This document shows positions 42,222 through 49,458 of a stretch of 64,000 nucleotides of DNA, one piece after another. The position numbers and the translations under genes were made by a program. A model generated the notes under the pieces. That model saw only the letters and a program-made list of their open reading frames with translations. It was not told the origin of the DNA and did not search any database. Numbering within the stretch: the first letter of the stretch is position 1; each line of letters starts with the position of its first letter. Origin of the DNA: Rufibacter sediminis (GTDB lineage Bacteria; Bacteroidota; Bacteroidia; Cytophagales; Hymenobacteraceae); the NCBI RefSeq assembly GCF_014269285.1, contig NZ_JACOAF010000044.1, positions 124,001 to 188,000 on the forward strand, in the 5' to 3' direction.

Positions 42222-43172
42222 ATGAAAAAGCTTCTCGTTTTACTTCTGCTGGCCATGCCTTTTCTGGCCCAGGCTCAAAAAACATCGTCGGGTGCGTATC
42301 TCCAGGAAATAGCCAGGCACCGCGCCCATGAAGACAGCGTGTTCAAATTTGATGAGCACTCCCCGCTGAAAGCCGAGGCGAAGGCTACCTTCAAAGGGCT
42401 GGAGTATTTTCCCGTGAACGAAGCATACCGCGTGAAGGCCAAATTTGTCCGGAACACGCAGGAGTCGGTTTTCATCATGCCCACTACCGGCACTCGCAAC
42501 CCAGAGTACGTGAAATACGGCGAGCTGCATTTCAACTTGCAGGGCCAGCCCTTACAGCTGAGCGTGTACCAAAACCAGGAGCTCAAAAAGCAGCCCAAGT
42601 ACATGACCTACCTGTTCATCCCCTTCACCGATGCCACTACCGGCCAGGAGACCTATGCCACCGGCCGTTACCTGGATTTCTCCATTCCCATGAATACTGA
42701 CAGCGTGTGGCTCGATTTCAACAAAGCCTACAACCCGTACTGCGCCTACGGCGATGGCTATTCCTGCCCCATCCCACCGAAAGAGAATAAACTGCCGGTA
42801 CGGGTAGAGGCCGGGGTGAAGAACTATGACAAGGAGGGAAATCCCGCTGAAGACGGGCTTGCTAAGCCCATTGAAATCTTGCCTGAGTTTCCCGGAGGGC
42901 AACAGGCGATGATGGATTTCATGATGAAACACTTCAGAGTTTCCAAAGCGGTCTGGAAAACTAGGATCAACGGAAATGAAATCATCTCTTTCTTAGTAGA
43001 AAAAGATGGGGCTGTTAGCAATGTAGAAAGCGTATCAACGCTGCATCCTGATCTATTTGCCGAGATTGTCCGGGTGATTGGAAAGATGCCTAAATGGAAG
43101 CCTGGTTCCCAAAATGGGATACCCGTGCCGGTGAAATACACCATTCCACTTAAAATTACGACTAGGAAGTAG
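42222..43172 (+). CDS. DUF1684 protein fused to a TonB C-terminal domain
   Basis: 316 residues. Signal peptide to ~18 (FLAQAQ). Residues ~28-205 match DUF1684: ARHRAHEDSVFKFDEHSPL, then FIPFTDATTGQETYATGRYL, WLDFNKAYNPYCAYGDGYSC and CPIPPKENKLPVRVEAGVK. Residues ~220-316 carry a TonB/energy-transducer C-terminal fold: PIEILPEFPGGQQAMMDFM, FLVEKDGAVSNVESVST, GKMPKWKPGSQNGIPVPVKY. Both parts are known separately; here they are one polypeptide with no frameshift. There is no N-terminal anchor besides the signal, so it is probably periplasmic. Function not known; the TonB-like half may bind envelope partners. Confidence 0.85.
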   Translation: MKKLLVLLLLAMPFLAQAQKTSSGAYLQEIARHRAHEDSVFKFDEHSPLKAEAKATFKGLEYFPVNEAYRVKAKFVRNTQESVFIMPTTGTRNPEYVKYGELHFNLQGQPLQLSVYQNQELKKQPKYMTYLFIPFTDATTGQETYATGRYLDFSIPMNTDSVWLDFNKAYNPYCAYGDGYSCPIPPKENKLPVRVEAGVKNYDKEGNPAEDGLAKPIEILPEFPGGQQAMMDFMMKHFRVSKAVWKTRINGNEIISFLVEKDGAVSNVESVSTLHPDLFAEIVRVIGKMPKWKPGSQNGIPVPVKYTIPLKITTRK

Positions 43173-43204
43173 GTTTAGGATTTACATGTAATTCATTTAT
43201 AAGG

Positions 43205-43248
43205 AAAAGCAAAGGGCCGGCTTGTCAACAAGCCGGCCCTTTGCTTTT
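43205..43248. terminator. Bidirectional terminator
   Basis: Perfect 20-bp arms AAAAGCAAAGGGCCGGCTTG and inverse with loop TCAA, between convergent genes. Confidence 0.95.
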
Positions 43249-43263
43249 CTGGGAGATTACTCG

Positions 43264-44373
43264 TTATAGCCTCGGTTTTACGTCCGTTTTCTCAGAAACA
43301 GGCTTTAAACGCAGCTCATCTTCCTCATCCTCGGGGTGCTCACCAAAGACGCGCAGCACCCAGCGGGGCAGGAAGAAGGAACCCAAGATTAGGTAGAGGT
43401 AATACGTCACCACGCGGTAAAGGAGCACAATTACCGTAGTGAAACGCCCCAGGAACTGCCCGAAGAACGTAGGGAACGCCACCTCGGCAATACCAGCCCC
43501 GCCAGGCGTAACCGCCACCAGCAGCACAATCTTGTATACCATGTTGCGCGAGAAAATGAGCACGTGGTCATGGAAACTGATATCGGTGAAGGCGGCTATG
43601 AGGCAGTTGATCACAAAATAGCGCGCGGTCCAGACGAAGGCGGTGCTCAGGGCAGCGTTGGCCCAATAGCCGAAGGTGCTGCCTTTCAGTTGCTGCGAGG
43701 CCCATACCAGCTCATTTCCGTTTTTGTAGGCCGCAGGCCGCCAGCGGCGCGTCAGTTTGAAAGAGGTGGCGCGCAGGAAAATCCGTTTTACGGCGGTGGG
43801 GTTGATGAGCAGGCCGTACGCCATCAGGAACGCGTACAAGGCAATGAGAATATAGCTCACAGCAAAGGCAATTTCCAGGCTCTGGGTTACGGAGAATTCC
43901 ATGGCAGAAACCTCGGGAAAGATGTTGCCCGCCGTGATCAGGAATACCAGGGGCACGGCAATGATGAAGTAGAGGTTGTCCAGCATGGCGGTGACCATCA
44001 CGTACGCCAGCGATTTTCCCAGACTCAAGCCTTCTTTGTTTAAGATGAACGCCGCCACCGTAGAGCCCCCCACCACGCTGGGCATCACGCACGAGGCGAA
44101 CTCCCAGAGCATGATCACATCCAGGCTCTTGCGCCAGCTCAGGAACTTCTCCGTCACGTACCGGATGCGGTAAATGTACCCGAAGTCCCGGACCATGAGC
44201 ACCACCACCGTCATCATCAGCCAGAAAGGCTTGGCGTTGTAAAGCGGCGAGAAATCCATCTGGGCACTGTCTCGGTAGAACATATACCCGATCACCCCCA
44301 ACCCGATGACTACCGGAATTAAGATTCGCTGGGGAGTGAAGTACGAGAGCAGTTTCTTACGATTCAGATCCAT
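43264..44373 (-). CDS. YbhN/UPF0104-like membrane protein (lysylphosphatidylglycerol synthase TM-type)
   Basis: 369 residues with about eight transmembrane helices. The family signature segments are FASCVMPSVVGGSTVAAFIL, and VAVTPGGAGIAEVAFPTFF near residue 295. Members include flippase-like regions of MprF; here the aminoacyl-transferase domain is lacking, so a role in lipid flipping or envelope maintenance is only likely. The last 17 residues (ELRLKPVSEKTDVKPRL) are translated from a full copy of the interspersed palindrome. The start overlaps the end of scpA by 17 bases, so it is the second gene of that operon. Confidence 0.85.
   Translation of the reverse strand: MDLNRKKLLSYFTPQRILIPVVIGLGVIGYMFYRDSAQMDFSPLYNAKPFWLMMTVVVLMVRDFGYIYRIRYVTEKFLSWRKSLDVIMLWEFASCVMPSVVGGSTVAAFILNKEGLSLGKSLAYVMVTAMLDNLYFIIAVPLVFLITAGNIFPEVSAMEFSVTQSLEIAFAVSYILIALYAFLMAYGLLINPTAVKRIFLRATSFKLTRRWRPAAYKNGNELVWASQQLKGSTFGYWANAALSTAFVWTARYFVINCLIAAFTDISFHDHVLIFSRNMVYKIVLLVAVTPGGAGIAEVAFPTFFGQFLGRFTTVIVLLYRVVTYYLYLILGSFFLPRWVLRVFGEHPEDEEDELRLKPVSEKTDVKPRL
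43273..43313. repeat. Interspersed palindrome, copy 20, inside a coding region
   Basis: CGGTTTTACGTCCGTTTT, CTCAG, AAACAGGCTTTAAACGC. It encodes the C-terminus of the YbhN-like protein. Confidence 0.7.
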
Positions 44374-45133
44374 GGTCAGTGATGGTCAGGTGTTGGTGCT
44401 CAGAATAGGGCACAATTCGGAAATTATTAAAGCCGTCCCCAATTTCCAGGCCAATCTCGTTGAGTTGAAGCAAATCCAAGATAGCCAGGAAATTGAAAAT
44501 CAGTCCAATTTTGTCAGGAAACGCTTCTACCAGGTCAGAGAATTGCACCATTCCCTGGGCGCTTACCCGGCTCTTGATGTAGGTGCGTTGCTGGTCAATG
44601 GTGTACGGATACGTGACCACCGTGTGTTTGGGGCGGTTCTGCTCGTCTTCGTACCGCTGCATGGCCTTGTGGAAAGACTGCATGAGGTGGTACAGGTTCA
44701 GGTCTTTGAGCTCGTACTCCAGCTGGTGTTTGGCGGCAATCTTGCTCAGCTCGGTGTCAATGTTGCCGCGGCTTTCCTGTTGCAGCCGCACGTCTTCCAG
44801 CAAACTCAGATCGCCCAGCACCTCTTTGAACCGCTTGTATTCCAACAGGTGCTGCACCAGCTCCTGCCGCGGGTCAATCTCGTTGCCTTCCTCGTCTTTC
44901 TCAAACCGGGGCAGCAGCATTTTGGCCTTGATGCGCATGAGCGTGGCCGCCGTGAGAATGAATTCGCTGGCCACCTCCATGTTCATGGTTTCCAATTGCC
45001 GGATGTAGCCCACAAAATCATTGGTGATCTTGAAAATGGGAATGTCATGGATGTCCAGCTCGTCGCGCTCAATAAAGAAAAGCAACAGGTCAAACGGGCC
45101 CTCAAAGAGCGACAGCTTTATTTCGAAACTCAC
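44357..45133 (-). CDS. scpA: Segregation and condensation protein A
   Basis: 258 residues. KLSLFEGPFDLLLFFIERDELDIHDIPI is the kleisin N-terminal helix region (quoted in part: FEGPFDLLLFFIERDEL), followed by FILTAATLMRIKAKMLLP and a winged-helix C-terminus (FSDLVEAFPDKIGLIFNFLAILDL in part). ScpA bridges SMC and ScpB in chromosome condensation. Gene length is normal. It is co-transcribed with the overlapping YbhN-like gene. No scpB or smc is in the window. Confidence 0.93.
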   Translation of the reverse strand: MSFEIKLSLFEGPFDLLLFFIERDELDIHDIPIFKITNDFVGYIRQLETMNMEVASEFILTAATLMRIKAKMLLPRFEKDEEGNEIDPRQELVQHLLEYKRFKEVLGDLSLLEDVRLQQESRGNIDTELSKIAAKHQLEYELKDLNLYHLMQSFHKAMQRYEDEQNRPKHTVVTYPYTIDQQRTYIKSRVSAQGMVQFSDLVEAFPDKIGLIFNFLAILDLLQLNEIGLEIGDGFNNFRIVPYSEHQHLTITDHGSES

Positions 45134-45528
45134 GTGTGGCGGTACGGCGTTGGTTCAGAAGCCAAAATTACGCATAAGTGACGCCATCTGCCAACGTTTA
45201 CCCCGGAAGAACCTGTTTTTGAGTTCCTTTCTCTAAAATAGGCCTAAAACGGGAGCGGCTCGCCCAGGAAGTAAGCCTTGGCCCTATCGGCTTGAGAGGG
45301 AGAAAGTTACTCGTATAAATACTGAATATGGAAGTATTTCCGTTGCTAGGCAGGGAATGTTACATTTTCAGAGAGCGGAATAGAACTATGAAAAGAAGTG
45401 AAACGGCAAAAAGAACCATCACTAAGAAAATTTCCTTAATTTTACCCTTCGTCTGGATGCAAAACGTATAGGTAGAAAACTTTAGAAGCCCTGCGCTGTT
45501 GCATCTATATCCACCCAAGTGCACCCCT
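45134..45528. other. Divergent intergenic region scpA/dxs
   Basis: It holds palindrome copy 21 and probably two promoters; no exact TANNTTTG was found. A frame on the minus strand (45360-45560) starts inside dxs and encodes a hydrophobic peptide; it is not supported as a gene. Confidence 0.5.
45213..45252. repeat. Interspersed palindrome, copy 21
   Basis: CTGTTTTTGAGTTCCTTT, CTCT, AAAATAGGCCTAAAACGG. The left arm is partly decayed. Confidence 0.55.
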
Positions 45529-47445
45529 ATGATAATTGAACCCGGAGAACTGTTGGCCAAGATTAATTCGCCAGCTGATTTGCGCCAACTGTCTGAAGAT
45601 CAGTTGCTGCAGGTATGCCAGGAATTGCGGCAATTCATCATTGACAACGTGTCTATCTACGGAGGGCACTTCGGGGCAAGTCTGGGGGTAGTGGAGATGA
45701 CAGTGGCCTTGCATTACGTGTTCAACACACCCTATGACCAGCTGGTCTGGGACGTGGGGCACCAGGCCTACGGGCACAAAATCCTGACGGGCCGCCGCGA
45801 TAACTTCCATACCAACCGTAAACTCAACGGCCTCTCGGGTTTCCCCAAAAGAAAAGAAAGCCCGTACGATGCCTTCGGCGTGGGCCACTCCAGCACCTCC
45901 ATTTCGGCGGCGCTGGGCATGGCCGTGGCCTCGCAGTATAAAAAGGAATTTGACCGCCACCACATTGCGGTGATTGGCGATGGTTCCATGACGGCGGGTA
46001 TGGCGTTTGAGGCCATGAACCACGGCGGCGCCTCAGACGCTGACTTGCTGATTGTTTTAAACGATAACTGCATGAGCATTGACCCCAACGTGGGCGCGCT
46101 CAAAGAATATTTAACCGATATCACCACCTCCCGCACTTACAACAAAGTGCGTGACGAGATATGGAACATTCTGGGCAAGATCAGCAAGTTCGGGCCGAAC
46201 GCCCAGCAGATCGTGGCCAAGGTGGAAAGCGGTATCAAAGCCACGCTCCTGAAACAGAGCAACCTGTTTGAGAGCCTGAACTTCCGCTATTTCGGCCCCA
46301 TTGACGGGCATGATGTAAACCATCTGGCGCTGGTGCTGAAAGACCTCAAGAAAATTCCCGGTCCTAAAATCCTGCACTGCGTGACGGTGAAAGGCAAAGG
46401 TTTTGCCTTAGCGGAGAAAGAACAAACCAAGTGGCACGCGCCCGGTCTGTTTGACAAAGTCACCGGCGAGATCTACAAGGTGCACCACACCACGCCCCAG
46501 CCGCCCAAGTACCAGGATGTTTTCGGGCATACGTTGCTGGAGCTAGCCGAAAAGAATGAGAAGATCATGGGCGTGACCCCGGCCATGCCCAGCGGTTCAT
46601 CCATGAACATCATGATGGCCGCCATGCCAGATAGAGCCCTGGACGTAGGAATTGCCGAGCAGCACGCCGTAACTTTCTCCGCCGGTTTGGCTACCCAAGG
46701 CTTGGTGCCGTTCTGTAACATCTACTCCAGTTTCATGCAGCGCGGCTATGACCAGGTGGTGCACGATGTCTGCCTTCAGAACCTGCACGTGGTGTTCTGC
46801 CTGGATAGAGCCGGTTTCGCCGGGGCCGATGGTCAGACCCACCACGGTTCCTATGACATTGCCTACATGCGCTGCATCCCCAACATGGTGGTGTCCTCGC
46901 CCATGAACGAACAGGAACTGCGTAATTTGATGTATACCGCCAGCCAGGACGGCATGGGGCCTTTCACCATCCGCTACCCGCGCGGCGAAGGCGTGATGCC
47001 AGAATGGCGCACTCCGCTGGAGTTGATAGAAGTGGGCAAAGGCCGCGTGATCCAGGAAGGCGAAGAAGTGGCTATTCTCACCATCGGGCACATTGGCAAC
47101 TACGCCGTGGATGTCTGCAAGAACCTGAAAATGGACGGGCTGCGCCCGGGCCACTATGACATGCGGTTCGCTAAGCCGTTGGATGCGCAAATGCTGCACC
47201 ACATCTTCCAGAAGTATGACAAAGTAGTGACCGTGGAAGACGGCTGTCTCCAAGGCGGTTTCGGGAGCGCCGTGCTGGAGTTCATGGCCGATCACGGCTA
47301 TACTGCACAGGTGAAACGCCTCGGCATCCCAGATGTGATTGTGGAGCACGGTTCCCAGATGGAACTGCACCGTCTCTGCGGCTTCGACCCAGACGGCATT
47401 GAACGTACCGTCCGTGAACTGATGGACGTGGCCGTACGGGTGTAA
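45529..47445 (+). CDS. dxs: 1-deoxy-D-xylulose-5-phosphate synthase
   Basis: 638 residues, complete. It condenses pyruvate and glyceraldehyde 3-phosphate to DXP, the first step of the non-mevalonate isoprenoid pathway. The thiamine motif is VIGDGSMTAGMAFEAMNHGG...VLNDNCMSIDPNVG (parts given), the transketolase-like pyrimidine domain contains VGIAEQHAVTFSAGLA and DRAGFAGADGQTHHG, and the C-terminal domain VEDGCLQGGFGSAVLE. The start is ATG 45529 (MIIEPGELL), with an upstream TTG frame rejected. The window also has a UbiA-type prenyltransferase that would use isoprenoid products. Monocistronic. Confidence 0.96.
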   Translation: MIIEPGELLAKINSPADLRQLSEDQLLQVCQELRQFIIDNVSIYGGHFGASLGVVEMTVALHYVFNTPYDQLVWDVGHQAYGHKILTGRRDNFHTNRKLNGLSGFPKRKESPYDAFGVGHSSTSISAALGMAVASQYKKEFDRHHIAVIGDGSMTAGMAFEAMNHGGASDADLLIVLNDNCMSIDPNVGALKEYLTDITTSRTYNKVRDEIWNILGKISKFGPNAQQIVAKVESGIKATLLKQSNLFESLNFRYFGPIDGHDVNHLALVLKDLKKIPGPKILHCVTVKGKGFALAEKEQTKWHAPGLFDKVTGEIYKVHHTTPQPPKYQDVFGHTLLELAEKNEKIMGVTPAMPSGSSMNIMMAAMPDRALDVGIAEQHAVTFSAGLATQGLVPFCNIYSSFMQRGYDQVVHDVCLQNLHVVFCLDRAGFAGADGQTHHGSYDIAYMRCIPNMVVSSPMNEQELRNLMYTASQDGMGPFTIRYPRGEGVMPEWRTPLELIEVGKGRVIQEGEEVAILTIGHIGNYAVDVCKNLKMDGLRPGHYDMRFAKPLDAQMLHHIFQKYDKVVTVEDGCLQGGFGSAVLEFMADHGYTAQVKRLGIPDVIVEHGSQMELHRLCGFDPDGIERTVRELMDVAVRV

Positions 47446-47468
47446 AGCACTTCAAGATGATAAGTAGG

Positions 47469-47495
47469 CCTCACAGGTTTTCAAAACCTGTGAGG
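47469..47495 (+). terminator. Hairpin after dxs, possible terminator
   Basis: CCTCACAGGTTTT and its perfect inverse pair around one base, then TCTTTCCGTTTT. The 13-bp arms and position fit a terminator, though the T-run is interrupted. Hairpins of this sequence type are dispersed in Bacteroidota. Confidence 0.55.
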
Positions 47496-47500
47496 TCTTT

Positions 47501-47540
47501 CCGTTTTAAAGCCTTTTTCAGTAAAATAGCTTTAAAACGG
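47501..47540. repeat. Interspersed palindrome, copy 22
   Basis: CCGTTTTAAAGC and GCTTTAAAACGG are perfect inverse outer arms, around CTTTTTCAGTAAAATA. The AAAGC/GCTTT step replaces AGGCC/GGCCT with pairing kept. Confidence 0.75.
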
Positions 47541-47607
47541 AATTTGGATGAAGTGGTAATCACGCATTGCGTTCCCCTTTGAAGGTAGTGCCTTTAAGTG
47601 CATAACA

Positions 47608-47752
47608 CATACCTGGTTAAAGTTTGCAACTTGGAGCTACAATGAGCTGAAGTTTGCAACTTCAGTGAGCCGTGAGGCTCAAAGTATGCAGTAATGCCAA
47701 TTCTTTTTCAAAGAAATCAAACCATTAAAATAGAACTTAACGTCCCTACCCT
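47608..47752 (-). repeat. ~150-bp dispersed repeat, copy B
   Basis: Read on the minus strand it matches copy A (25613-25760): GGTAGGGACGTTAAGTTCTA, then the core TTTGAGCCTCACGGCTCACT, GAAGTTGCAAACTTC, and ACCAGGT at the end. No open reading frame. Confidence 0.65.
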
Positions 47753-47958
47753 TTGAAGGGGGTAGTGCTATGACAAAGACCGATGAAGAACCCGATGACT
47801 TTTGCTGCAGAGCTGAGACGCTGAAGGTGCTTTCGCACAAGGGCAACCACAAGGGATTGCCCCTACCTAAATTTTCCTCGGCCCATTAAAGGTGCGATTA
47901 AGTACCATAGCCACCAAAGAACAAATCATTACCTTTAAGCAAATTAACCTCACACTGC

Positions 47959-48246
47959 ATGTCGGCTACTCCTGTTTTGCCTTTGAAAGAGAAAATCAAG
48001 ATTTACGCCGGTTCTTTGCTGCTGACGCTGGCCATTTACCTGGTCATTGATTTGTACGTGCCCGCGAAGAAGCTCCTCGCTGGCGAGGAAATGGGCTTTT
48101 CTGAGCTGATGACGCATTTTCAGTTCTACAAGAAAGCGCCCTTCATTGTGCTCATCACCGTGCTTATGTCCGTGAACAACATCAAGAAAAAGACCAAAGC
48201 ACTGGCCGCCGCATCAGAAGAACCCCAGCCCGTAACCGTTCGCTAA
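47959..48246 (+). CDS. Small membrane protein of unknown function
   Basis: 95 residues. Two hydrophobic helices (~12-32 YAGSLLLTLAIYLVIDLYV, ~58-75 APFIVLITVLMSVNNI) linked by a charged loop; basic residues (NIKKKTK) follow the second. I do not recognise a family. The arrangement suggests both termini inside the cytoplasm. It is 74 bases before the alpha/beta hydrolase gene, with a palindrome between them, so co-transcription is possible but unproven. Confidence 0.65.
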   Translation: MSATPVLPLKEKIKIYAGSLLLTLAIYLVIDLYVPAKKLLAGEEMGFSELMTHFQFYKKAPFIVLITVLMSVNNIKKKTKALAAASEEPQPVTVR

Positions 48247-48270
48247 CTCCCTACTGGAGAGGATTGCATG

Positions 48271-48311
48271 GCTGTTTTAGGTGCGTTTTCCGTAAAACAG
48301 GTCTTAAACGT
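48271..48311. repeat. Interspersed palindrome, copy 23
   Basis: GCTGTTTTAGGTGCGTTTT, CCGT, AAAACAGGTCTTAAACG. An open frame extended upstream of the hydrolase start reads through it (CFRCVFRKTGLK), which shows the extended start is wrong. Confidence 0.7.
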
Positions 48312-48320
48312 TCAAGTAAC

Positions 48321-49136
48321 ATGACCAATACTCCTCTTGCCTATACCGAGGCCGGCTCTGGCCCCGCCCTTGTTTTCCTGCACGGCTTCTGCGAAAGCAA
48401 AGACGTCTGGACCGATTTTACCAAGCCTTTGGTGCACCAGTTCAGGGTTATCGCCCTGGATCTACCCGGCCACGGCGAAAGCCCCCAGACCGATGATTTC
48501 TCCATGGACAGCCAGGCGCGACAGGTACGGGAAACGTTGCAGACCTTGCAGGTGGAGAAGTGTCTGGTAGTGGGGCACTCCATGGGCGGGTACGTAGCCA
48601 TGGCGCTCGCCGATCTGTTTCCTGATCTGCTGTACGGGCTGTGCCTGTTCCATTCCAGCGCGCTGCCAGATTCTGAGGAGAAAAAGGAGAATCGGAACAA
48701 AACCGCCGCCTTCGTGCAGAAACACGGAATAGAGAAATTCATGGACACGCTGGTGTCTCCGCTCTTTGCCGAAAGCAACCGCGCCTCCTGTGAAGCTGCT
48801 ATCCAGAAAATGCAGACCATCGGGAAAGCCACACCTCTGGAGACCATTCTGGGTTGCCTCCAGGCCATGCGTGACCGGCCAGACCGAACCGAGGTGCTGA
48901 AAAATACAACCTTGCCGGTGTTTTTCCTGGTGGGGAAAGAAGACCCCGCGGTGCCGTTGGAGGCCATCTTGCAGCAGTGCCACCTGCCCGAGAACAGCAT
49001 GACGTATTTTCTGGGGCATGTAGGCCACATGGGCATGTTTGAGAACACCGCCCTCACCCGGCAAGCCCTGCTGAAGTTTGCCGAAACCCTGTACCCGGCT
49101 AACGCGCAGAAATACAAAGCCGCTAATTCCTTTTAA
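48321..49136 (+). CDS. Alpha/beta-fold hydrolase
   Basis: 271 residues. HGFCESKDVW provides the oxyanion region (HGF), GHSMGG at 85-90 holds nucleophile S87, the acid is likely Asp of LVGKEDPAVPL, and the base His lies in GHVGHMGMFE. It is an esterase/lipase-type hydrolase of unknown substrate; similar single genes have been annotated as carboxylesterases or 3-oxoadipate enol-lactonase-like. The start is ATG 48321. No signal peptide, so cytoplasmic. Confidence 0.87.
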   Translation: MTNTPLAYTEAGSGPALVFLHGFCESKDVWTDFTKPLVHQFRVIALDLPGHGESPQTDDFSMDSQARQVRETLQTLQVEKCLVVGHSMGGYVAMALADLFPDLLYGLCLFHSSALPDSEEKKENRNKTAAFVQKHGIEKFMDTLVSPLFAESNRASCEAAIQKMQTIGKATPLETILGCLQAMRDRPDRTEVLKNTTLPVFFLVGKEDPAVPLEAILQQCHLPENSMTYFLGHVGHMGMFENTALTRQALLKFAETLYPANAQKYKAANSF

Positions 49137-49165
49137 TCCAGAAGAATAATGTGACATCTTTTTTT

Positions 49166-49251
49166 GTACTCCTGAAAGCATCTTGTGGACGAACGGCAGT
49201 AGCAGTTAGTGCTGCAACTCTAGTTCGTTCACAAGATGCTTTCAGGAGTAC
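49166..49251. repeat. 86-bp inverted-repeat element, copy 2 (near-perfect)
   Basis: Left arm 49166-49194 (GTACTCCTGAAAGCATCTTG, then TGGACGAAC) and right arm 49223-49251 are inverse with one mismatch in 29, around a 28-bp centre. It is the same length and pattern as 497-582. Strong hairpin or miniature transposable element; it lies 29 bases after the hydrolase stop codon. Confidence 0.75.
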
Positions 49252-49283
49252 AGAGTAGGTATTGGTTTGTCCAAGGACTTTCA

Positions 49284-49331
49284 ACTGCCGTTTTAGGGCT
49301 TTTTTACAGAAAACAGCCCCAAAACGGCAGT
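49284..49331. repeat. Interspersed palindrome, copy 24, terminator-like
   Basis: ACTGCCGTTTTAGGG pairs with CCCCAAAACGGCAGT with one mismatch and is followed by CCTTTTTTC. The arms extend past the usual family length. Confidence 0.7.
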
Positions 49332-49458
49332 CCTTTTTTCAGGCAAGTCGGTTTTCAGGGGGAGAGGGGAGGCAAATCACACGAGTGGGTTTCATTAACT
49401 CCTAATTTTCAGCTATTTTCAGAGCTGCAAACATTCTATCTACACAAACCTACTCCCT

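Larger units (their letters stand above)
47446..47958. other. Intergenic repeat mosaic after dxs
   Basis: This gap is filled by repeats: a CCTCACAGGTTTT hairpin (47469-47495), palindrome copy 22 (47501-47540), copy B of the ~150-bp dispersed repeat (47608-47752) with CCTTTGAAGG at both sides (47576-47585 and 47752-47761), and a GGGCAACCAC...GATTGCCCC hairpin (about 47842-47865). TACCTTTA at 47930-47937 is a possible promoter element for the next gene. No coding region is evident. Confidence 0.6.
49137..49458. other. Intergenic region with MITE-like element and palindrome
   Basis: It holds the near-perfect 86-bp inverted-repeat element (49166-49251) and palindrome copy 24 (49284-49331). Nothing else was found; the frame at 49236-49703 overlaps the next gene and is not real. 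Confidence 0.6.
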
